Part shown: positions 34,906 to 40,721 of the stretch, piece after piece
Numbering within the stretch: position 1 is the stretch's first letter
Layout of the letters: each line of letters opens with the position of its first letter
Source of the DNA: a virus
Strand: one strand, 5' to 3'
IMG/VR virus record: IMGVR_UViG_3300020471_000132
Location: 1-40,721 of that record
Length of the DNA stretch: 40,721 bases
Position numbers and translations under genes: made by a program
Notes under the pieces: model-generated
What the model saw: the letters and a program-made list of their open reading frames with translations, nothing else
Database searches by the model: none
Told to the model about the DNA's origin: nothing

Positions 34906-36441
34906 TTAGTTTAAGTCTATTTGTGAGGCATCAATATCTAAGTTACCTGATATACTATCTGTTTGGTTACCAGATACTGTATTACTTTCATTACCACCAA
35001 CAGTTTTTGTTTGGTTAGTAGCAACCTCGATTGTTTGATTTGCCTCTGTTTTAAATTTTTGATCTCCTGCTGAACCAAATTCACTTTTGCCTGCTGCACC
35101 AAACATTAGATCTCCTCCTGTAACTTCTACAATATTACCTACGGATTGTCTGAATGTTGATTTATCTACAGTTGTTGTATGTTTACCAAATGATTCTGTA
35201 ACTGATTCAACTACTGTTTCTCTTTTCTTCTTGGCTACTTGTTCTGTTTGATTACCTACTATTGTTTGGTTATCGTCTAATGCTACACGAGTTGTTCTAT
35301 TTCCTTTTATAGAAGTTCCTTGGTCAGTAACTACAGATTTAATATCACTACCTTGTATTTTAGTAATTCTATCTCCGTGTATTGTTTGGAATAAGTCGCC
35401 TTCTATTTCCTCGTATTTGTCTCCTTGGACTAACATTTTACAATCGCCTACGATAGTAACGTTGCAATTTCCTCTTATAAGAACATTTTTATCTTTAGTA
35501 ATAATTTCATAATCATCACCTATAATTTTTTCTACTTTTGTTCCGTCATGATGTATTTCTTTATGTGTTCCTGAAGGATGATATTCGTGATATCTTTTAT
35601 TGCCTTCTGTGTTATCTGTTTCAAATACAAAGCCTGCTCTTGTTTCTTTTACTGTATTGAAAGGATATAATGAAGTATAATCTTCCATATTTCCTTTTTT
35701 ACTTGGGTCGCCATCTCCTCCGTCAATCATATCCTGACGAGGATTAAAATATTTTGCCTCGTCTTTAGATTTACCTCTAGGGTGTGGCTCGTCCCATTCT
35801 ACAGGCTCGTATGCTTTGCCACCTTTATCATCTAATAAACCATCTCCTTCTACTGAAGGTGCTGTTGCTGTTCTTATTTTTTCTTCTCTTATCTCTCTTC
35901 TGTTTATTAGTGAATAATGTTCTTCTGCGTGTTCGTTTCTGGCAAGTCTAGAAGTATCTGGTTCTCCTACTCCTGCAAATCCTTCTTCGTGTCCTTCTCC
36001 CTCTACTGTTCCTTTAATTTTTCCATCTGAGGCTCTAGGAAATTTTCCTGTAGGGTCTGTAAATCCTCGTCTTAAATTATCTGGATTTGTTGTTCCTGTA
36101 GGTTGTCCGTCCTCAACATGGGACATAGGATTACCTGCTACTGTTCCTAAGATCATTGGTATTTGTCCTTCATCACCATCTGCAAAGAAACCTATAACAG
36201 TAGAACCTTGAACTAATTGATGATTTTCCATTATACCATTCATTGCTGCACTTGTAACAGAATTAATTGGAATAGCATAAGGTAAATGTTTTACAGGTAA
36301 AGTTTCTCTATTAGCTGTATGATAACCTGTAATTCTAACTTTGACTCTACCAGCCATTGCTATATCATTGTTGTCTTCTACAACACCTAACCACCAAATA
36401 AAATCTGGTATATTTAATTTTCCATAGTTTTTTGCTTTCAT
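34906..36441 (-). CDS. 5: Tail spike / hub gp5, no recognisable lysozyme domain
   Basis: A 511-aa spike. The N-terminal OB-fold matches gp5 (WWLGVVEDNNDIAMAGRVKVRITGYH, LVQGSTVIGFFADGDEGQIPMILGTV). The C-terminal beta-helix has strings of V-x-G-N/D repeats (IVGNQTEQV, VGGNESNTVSGNQTDSISGN). In T4 a lysozyme domain lies between them (575 aa in total); here residues about 110-260 are a charged, Gly-rich linker with no visible lysozyme motif. Thus it punctures the outer membrane mechanically, and wall digestion must come from elsewhere, if needed. ATG overlaps the previous stop as TAATG. Confidence 0.92.
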   Translation of the reverse strand: MKAKNYGKLNIPDFIWWLGVVEDNNDIAMAGRVKVRITGYHTANRETLPVKHLPYAIPINSVTSAAMNGIMENHQLVQGSTVIGFFADGDEGQIPMILGTVAGNPMSHVEDGQPTGTTNPDNLRRGFTDPTGKFPRASDGKIKGTVEGEGHEEGFAGVGEPDTSRLARNEHAEEHYSLINRREIREEKIRTATAPSVEGDGLLDDKGGKAYEPVEWDEPHPRGKSKDEAKYFNPRQDMIDGGDGDPSKKGNMEDYTSLYPFNTVKETRAGFVFETDNTEGNKRYHEYHPSGTHKEIHHDGTKVEKIIGDDYEIITKDKNVLIRGNCNVTIVGDCKMLVQGDKYEEIEGDLFQTIHGDRITKIQGSDIKSVVTDQGTSIKGNRTTRVALDDNQTIVGNQTEQVAKKKRETVVESVTESFGKHTTTVDKSTFRQSVGNIVEVTGGDLMFGAAGKSEFGSAGDQKFKTEANQTIEVATNQTKTVGGNESNTVSGNQTDSISGNLDIDASQIDLN

Positions 36442-37850
36442 TATATCTCCACCACGTCGTCTTTTCCGCCTGTGCCTTCTGCTAATCCATTTTTACATAT
36501 TTCAACAATCATTTTATAATCTAGAGGACTTACTGTATGTCTTATTGCTGTAATAATAAAGTTTCCTGATATAACAGGGTCTACTACATCATCATAGGTC
36601 ATATCAGGTGCCTTATCTCCTGCTCTAGGATATGCTAACTTAATTAATCTGCCTACTTCTATATCTGTTCTACCTGGAACAATAATTTCAAATTTATTAT
36701 CATTAAAAGAATTAAAATAATTTTGTCTTAGTAATGATGACTCTGCAATATTAGCATTTGCCTTTTCTCCTTTTGCTCCTTCTGCTAGTCCTCCCTGTTG
36801 TCCAGGAGATTGTAACATATTTAAATATTTTATATTTAACATAGAATAAGGATTTCTTTGAATACCTTGAGGTATAGGAACACCTTCTTCTGTATGAACA
36901 AATGAATCAAACTGATTTCTAGAATCTACAATATATTCTCCTTGTTCTTTAGAAAACATATCATAAGCCATTACTGCAGATGCAAAGTAACCACTGTCTT
37001 GTCCGTCTAATATATCTATAGTCCTAGGAACTCTTATTTCTTCTATTTTAGAAAATGATTTAGGCAATCCTGCCCCTACATAAGTATCGCCTGTATCTCT
37101 ATGATTCATATCCATACCTGCTTGTTCATAGAGATAATGTTCAAACAAACCATTATCTAATTGTGTTTGAATCATGTTTTGTATAGATGTAAAATAAAAA
37201 CTTTTATTACTTTCAAAGAAAACGAAATCTGCTCCCCTGTGTTTGTTACCATTTGCTTTTTTGGATATGTATTGTAAATTTTGAAAAGGTGTCCAAAAAT
37301 TAGAAACGTATTGAATTCTAGAACTGTGAGGTGTATCTCCTATTACAAGATTAGATAAATCTTTTTTCTCATCTATTCTTCTATATTCTACACAATGATC
37401 TTCCCATATCTTTTGTGCTATCATATCTGTTGTAGCAGAACTGTCATAACCATATGCTTGTGAAATACTTCTTTGTTGATCACTAACAGCTTCTATAGAA
37501 CAGAACTTTAATGTGTAATAAGACTCTCTGTCATTATTAAGTATTCTATTTTCTATTGCATATATTTGAAAAGATTTGTTTATTACATTAGCAGGAACAT
37601 CTTCTAATGTTTTAGATCTTAATTTAATATTAAGTATTTCTCCTCCTCTAATGTTTGCTGTATTGATCATATCATTAGCATCTGTTACAGATATTTCACC
37701 AAACATAGCAGGCGACCACATGTCCTCACGAATTATTAAATCTATATAAAAGTTTACAAAGTCGTAAATATCTCCATTCTGAGTCATTAACAATAACTCA
37801 TCTATAGAAACATCTCCTGGTTTAAGTATTTTTTCTTCTAGACCAAACAT
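36441..37850 (-). CDS. Baseplate hub protein, gp27-like
   Basis: A 469-aa protein directly upstream of gp5. It has a phage hub style: LLMTQNGDIYDFVNFYIDLIIREDMWSPAMFGEISVTD, IQYVSNFWTPFQNLQYISKKANGN, and a C-terminal FEIIVPGRTDIEVGRLIKLAYPRAG and GNFIITAIRHTVSPLDYKMIVEICKNGL, the 'PG..DI.VG..I....P' pattern of gp27/gpD-type hubs. T4 gp27 (391 aa) binds gp5 and caps the tail tube; the adjacency to gp5 fits. The assignment rests on pattern and position. Confidence 0.75.
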   Translation of the reverse strand: MFGLEEKILKPGDVSIDELLLMTQNGDIYDFVNFYIDLIIREDMWSPAMFGEISVTDANDMINTANIRGGEILNIKLRSKTLEDVPANVINKSFQIYAIENRILNNDRESYYTLKFCSIEAVSDQQRSISQAYGYDSSATTDMIAQKIWEDHCVEYRRIDEKKDLSNLVIGDTPHSSRIQYVSNFWTPFQNLQYISKKANGNKHRGADFVFFESNKSFYFTSIQNMIQTQLDNGLFEHYLYEQAGMDMNHRDTGDTYVGAGLPKSFSKIEEIRVPRTIDILDGQDSGYFASAVMAYDMFSKEQGEYIVDSRNQFDSFVHTEEGVPIPQGIQRNPYSMLNIKYLNMLQSPGQQGGLAEGAKGEKANANIAESSLLRQNYFNSFNDNKFEIIVPGRTDIEVGRLIKLAYPRAGDKAPDMTYDDVVDPVISGNFIITAIRHTVSPLDYKMIVEICKNGLAEGTGGKDDVVEI

Positions 37851-37856
37851 CTCATA

Positions 37857-38372
37857 TTATTTCACTAACTTTTTATATTGTTGTATTATATCACTTAGAA
37901 ATCTTTTATCTAATAAAAATATTTGTCGTTTATTATCATTTACATCTTCTTCGTATTGTAAATTAGTAACTGCTTGATAATCTCCGCTAGCTACTTTAGC
38001 TGCGTCCCAATCAACAATAGTTTCAGTATCTTTAATTACATAATGATGGATATCAGATATATTGTTTTCTCCGTATTTGTCTTTAGCATATCTAATAACA
38101 TTTTCTGTAGACAAAGGCCATTCTCTTTTTACATCTACAATATCATTAGCTAATAAAACTACCCAATGATAGTTTGAATTACCATAGTATTCATGTGCTA
38201 CACTTTCAGGTGTTTCTCCATCATTTAGATATGTGTCTATTAAGGTATTTCTATTTTTAAAAAATCTATCTAATTGAACTCTACGAAATATATCAGGGAC
38301 AGTTGTAAATATTTGATTTTTATCTTTGTCCTTATAAGAATATATGAGTTTTGGTAGTGCTTTAAAATACAT
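37857..38372 (-). CDS. 53: Baseplate wedge protein gp53
   Basis: A 171-aa protein (196 aa in T4). It has FKALPKLIYSYKDKDKNQIFTTVPDIFRRVQL, YLNDGETPESVAHEYYGNSNYHWVVLLANDIVDVKREWPLS and a C-terminal RQIFLLDKRFLSDIIQQYKKLV, all conserved in gp53. Gp53 is a LysM-like wedge clamp that fastens adjacent wedges. The start lies just after the gp48 stop (two-base gap). Confidence 0.94.
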   Translation of the reverse strand: MYFKALPKLIYSYKDKDKNQIFTTVPDIFRRVQLDRFFKNRNTLIDTYLNDGETPESVAHEYYGNSNYHWVVLLANDIVDVKREWPLSTENVIRYAKDKYGENNISDIHHYVIKDTETIVDWDAAKVASGDYQAVTNLQYEEDVNDNKRQIFLLDKRFLSDIIQQYKKLVK

Positions 38373-38373
38373 A

Positions 38374-39612
38374 TTAGAAACCTTGTTCTATCCTCTTCGC
38401 CGTTAGTGTTTCTAGTTCTGCGAAGTTTAATTCCATTGTTATTTCTGATGGCATACCTTCAGAATTTTGGAAAGTGTTAAACAAACCATCAGGACCATGA
38501 ACGACTTTCATACCTTCTAATACACAAGAAGATATTTTAGGCATGTTTTCATTAGTTACAGGCACGCCTTCGCTATTTAGTGTTTCAAATACTATTGAAA
38601 ATTCTGATGGATAAATTAAAAATTGATCTAAGTCTGAATTAGTAGGGTGCATGTGATATTTAAACAGTTGTATAATTCTCATTACCTGTTCTTGTTCTGA
38701 TGTATTCCTAGGAGAGAAAGTATAACTAAATGAAAACTTTCTAAATCCCATACTTTTAAATAATTGTTCTTTAAATGGATTGGCAACCTTTTTACTTGAT
38801 GCCTCTATTGCTGCGTTGAAATCTGCATTAACACCTGCTGCTTTAGGAACGTTTGCCACTGCACCTGCTACTCCTCTTGCAACAGTTTCAGCACCTTCTC
38901 CTGATAAAAAGTCTGTTACTCCTCCTCTACCTGTAGTTAGAAGTCCTGCAAGTCCTAATTCTGCTTGATCGTAATTGGCTTGATATTGTGTAATAACAGA
39001 TTGAGGAACATATAACATAATTTCATCTGCCAATCTAACAGTTGTTATTGTTTTAGAAGCTCCTATTGCTTTACCTCCAAAATAACCTGCTGTTGTAGTT
39101 ACTGCTGTTGTAGCGACTTTACCAAAATTTGTTGCATCCTTTAATATTGTTCCTGATTTTATAGCAGTTGCTGTAGATAAGCCTGTTGCTAAAGCTGCTG
39201 TGTTTGACATAACTTGTCCATATTGTTCTGCCTTAGCTCTATTTTCTTTTGTATATGCTGCTTGATATTCATCTTGATCAGGTAATTGTCCTGCCTGTCC
39301 TTGTGATATTGCTGCTGCTGAATTACTTCTAGCGTTTATATAAAAGTGTATTCCATTAGGTTGACTTGCAGAAAACAATTCTTGAGGATACATACGAGGT
39401 CCAGGAATTGATGCTGGTCCTCCAAAATTCCCTGCGTCTTTTCTATCTTGTCTTTGTTGTTCTACTTGACTTGCAAATGTTTTCTTTCTAGCCTTTGCTG
39501 CTTCCTTTTGTTTTATTTCAAGTTTCCTATACTCACGGTTAGCTTCCCGGCGCCCGTAACGGGTGTCTGGATAATTCTTCATAAATTCGTCTTTATCTGG
39601 AAGATATAGCAT
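38374..39612 (-). CDS. 48: Baseplate tail-tube cap gp48
   Basis: A 412-aa protein. The C-terminal part matches gp48: FKEQLFKSMGFRKFSFSYTFSPRNTSEQEQVMRIIQLFKYHMHP, QFLIYPSEFSIVFE and ISSCVLEGMKVVHGPDGLFNTFQN, ITMELNFAELETLT. The N-terminal region includes a Lys/Arg-rich helix and an Ala/Gly/Thr-rich stretch (ALATGLSTATAIK) that look membrane-like but may be flexible packing. Gp48 caps the hub and nucleates tube assembly with gp54. AGGAG lies upstream, and a minus-strand late promoter is at 39644-39651. Confidence 0.9.
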   Translation of the reverse strand: MLYLPDKDEFMKNYPDTRYGRREANREYRKLEIKQKEAAKARKKTFASQVEQQRQDRKDAGNFGGPASIPGPRMYPQELFSASQPNGIHFYINARSNSAAAISQGQAGQLPDQDEYQAAYTKENRAKAEQYGQVMSNTAALATGLSTATAIKSGTILKDATNFGKVATTAVTTTAGYFGGKAIGASKTITTVRLADEIMLYVPQSVITQYQANYDQAELGLAGLLTTGRGGVTDFLSGEGAETVARGVAGAVANVPKAAGVNADFNAAIEASSKKVANPFKEQLFKSMGFRKFSFSYTFSPRNTSEQEQVMRIIQLFKYHMHPTNSDLDQFLIYPSEFSIVFETLNSEGVPVTNENMPKISSCVLEGMKVVHGPDGLFNTFQNSEGMPSEITMELNFAELETLTAKRIEQGF

Positions 39613-39615
39613 TAG

Positions 39616-39623
39616 TATAAATA
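39616..39623 (+). promoter_or_regulatory. Late promoter for gp4, facing the gp48 promoter
   Basis: TATAAATA on the plus strand, followed by CTCCT. T4 spacing gives a start at 39629 and a 22-nt leader. This leader shows no Shine-Dalgarno before the gp4 ATG at 39651. Confidence 0.75.
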
Positions 39624-39643
39624 CTCCTAGTTAATCTTTTTAT

Positions 39644-39651
39644 TATTTATA
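39644..39651 (-). promoter_or_regulatory. Late promoter for gp48
   Basis: The minus strand reads TATAAATA from 39651 to 39644, overlapping the A of the gp4 ATG. Predicted start near 39638, with AGGAG inside the 26-nt gp48 leader. The two late promoters point at each other, so their first transcribed bases overlap by about 10 nt. Confidence 0.7.
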
Positions 39652-40088
39652 TGGTTTATGCTAAAGAAATCTACAAAGGAAGGTTTATTCCTAAGAATCC
39701 TTTAAAATATTTAGGTGATTTACAGAACATTACCTATCGTTCTAGTTATGAACTAAAGTTTATGAATTGGGCTGATATGAATGATTCTGTAACAGGTTGG
39801 GTATCAGAAGAAATTAAGATACCTTATCGTAATCCATTAGATAACAAAGTTCATAGATATATGGTTGACTTTTATATAGAAGTAGATAATAAGAAACGTT
39901 ATCTAGTAGAGGTAAAACCAGAACGTTTTACAAAACCTCCTAATACACAAAAACGTAAAACAAAAAGATATCTACAAGAGGTTGCACAATACGGAGTAAA
40001 CGAAGCCAAATGGAAGTCTGCAAGAGACTTTTGTAAAAAACAGAATATGGAATTTATGATTATTACCGAGAAGGACTTGGGCATTTAG
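39651..40088 (+). CDS. 4: Head completion nuclease gp4
   Basis: A 145-aa protein (T4 gp4 is 150 aa). It has KGRFIPKNPLKYLGDLQNITYRSSYELKFMNWADMN, SEEIKIPYRNPLDNKVHRYMVDFYIEVDNKKRYLVEVKPER. These include the PD-(D/E)xK-type residues (D/E and E-x-K in VDFYIEV...LVEVKPE) of the family. Gp4 completes packaged heads, probably trimming DNA. There is no Shine-Dalgarno; the late promoter is 28-35 bp upstream. It is on the opposite strand to the adjacent baseplate genes. Confidence 0.95.
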   Translation: MVYAKEIYKGRFIPKNPLKYLGDLQNITYRSSYELKFMNWADMNDSVTGWVSEEIKIPYRNPLDNKVHRYMVDFYIEVDNKKRYLVEVKPERFTKPPNTQKRKTKRYLQEVAQYGVNEAKWKSARDFCKKQNMEFMIITEKDLGI

Positions 40089-40089
40089 T

Positions 40090-40097
40090 TATAAATA
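40090..40097 (+). promoter_or_regulatory. Late promoter abutting gp2-like gene, predicted leaderless
   Basis: TATAAATA then CTTAC then ATG. With T4 spacing +1 is the A of this ATG. The element and 5 nt fill the 14-bp gap between gp4 and this gene, just like the gp25 promoter on the other strand. Confidence 0.7.
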
Positions 40098-40102
40098 CTT
40101 AC

Positions 40103-40714
40103 ATGGCGGATAAGACACCATTTACAGAAATAAGAATTAGAGCAGGAGATACTGATAGATCTGCAACTTGGTATATGCGACAAGTTCAAAACTATGCCAG
40201 ACATCTAACTAATCCTAATGAGTTATATCAATCAGACTTAGGAAAGTTTGTAACAAAGTTAGAAGTAGGCAGAATGTATTTGTTTGAATATGACCCTAAA
40301 TGGAAAAAAGATTTAGCATATTATGATAACTTCCCTCTAATTATTATGGTAGATGCTTTGCCTAACGGTTTTAGTGGTATTAACTTACATTACTTGCCTC
40401 CTATGGTAAGAGCTAGATTGTTAGATAAACTTTTACCTTCTGGAGAAATACAGTCTGATACAGAATTAAAATCTGCTTGGAACAGTATAAGAAACTTTAC
40501 TAGGTTCCCAGAATTAAGAAACTCTGTTAAAAAATACTTATCAGCACAGGCAGGTAGAATGTATGAAGTTCAACCACAAAATTGGAAGTCAGCTATATTC
40601 TTACCTGTTCAACAATTTAAAGGTGGCGTAGGACCACAAGAAATATATAGAGAGTCAACAGAAAGACCTGAAAGAAAAAGAAGACAAACAATATCAGGAG
40701 TAATAGGAAGGTAA
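40103..40714 (+). CDS. 2: DNA end protector, gp2-like
   Basis: A 203-aa protein. It has ATWYMRQVQNYARHLTNPNELY, KLEVGRMYLFEYDPKWKKDLAYYDNFPLIIMVDALPNGFSGINLHYLPPMVRARLLDKL, the pattern of small T4-like proteins annotated as gp2. It ends in a very basic tail (PERKRRQTISGVIGR). T4 gp2 (274 aa) caps packaged DNA ends against RecBCD. Position next to gp4 matches T4 (2, then 4). No ribosome site is seen; TATAAATA is 5 nt upstream of the ATG. The gp2 name is likely but not certain. Confidence 0.65.
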   Translation: MADKTPFTEIRIRAGDTDRSATWYMRQVQNYARHLTNPNELYQSDLGKFVTKLEVGRMYLFEYDPKWKKDLAYYDNFPLIIMVDALPNGFSGINLHYLPPMVRARLLDKLLPSGEIQSDTELKSAWNSIRNFTRFPELRNSVKKYLSAQAGRMYEVQPQNWKSAIFLPVQQFKGGVGPQEIYRESTERPERKRRQTISGVIGR

Positions 40715-40715
40715 C

Positions 40716-40721
40716 ATGGCA
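40716..40721 (+). CDS. Start of the next gene (partial)
   Basis: The window ends with ATGGCA two bases after the gp2-like stop, with GGAAGG just upstream as a ribosome site. Only two codons are visible, so it cannot be identified. Confidence 0.4.

Overview
The window looks like part of the genome of an AT-rich, T4-like marine myovirus. It carries most of the T4 neck, packaging and baseplate genes in recognisable order: gp18 (partial), gp17, gp16, gp15, gp14, gp13, then tail-fibre genes, then gp8, gp7, gp6, gp25, a PAAR tip, gp5, a gp27-like hub protein, gp53, gp48, gp4 and a gp2-like protein. The low GC content, the DUF4815-type giant tail protein, the repeat-decorated gp7 and gp8, and the lack of a recognisable lysozyme domain in gp5 suggest a phage of abundant marine bacteria (a pelagiphage or cyanophage relative). 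The host cannot be fixed from sequence alone. T4-type late promoters (TATAAATA) sit in several intergenic gaps.

Layout. Positions 1-9240 (minus strand) run from partial tail sheath through terminase and neck genes to a block of tail-fibre or virion decoration genes. Positions 9289-14722 (plus strand) hold a tightly overlapping accessory operon: four GT-A glycosyltransferase paralogues, a fusion of a degenerate glycosyltransferase-like domain with a degenerate radical-SAM-like domain, a 71-aa unknown, a methyltransferase-like protein and a small membrane protein. Positions 14712-16016 (minus) are a small non-structural operon with its own sigma70-like promoter, including a T4-Pnkp-like 3'-phosphatase domain. 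Positions 16129-18194 (minus) encode a 2OG-oxygenase-like protein, another glycosyltransferase and an unknown. Positions 18231-39612 (minus) are fibre, baseplate and hub genes. Positions 39651-40721 (plus) are head-completion genes.

How they work together. The minus-strand genes build the neck, sheath, baseplate and fibres, and package DNA. The glycosyltransferase island lies between two groups of fibre genes, one of which encodes a striking Tyr-x-Gly repeat protein. A reasonable but unproven reading is that the island modifies virion proteins or host surface glycans. Points that most deserve a second look are the double-degenerate GT/radical-SAM fusion, the 22-residue superperiod of the Tyr-x-Gly fibre, a Gly-rich repeat domain shared by three baseplate proteins, and two late promoters whose predicted transcription start is the A of the ATG. 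I found no tRNA, CRISPR array, IS element or convincing rho-independent terminator.
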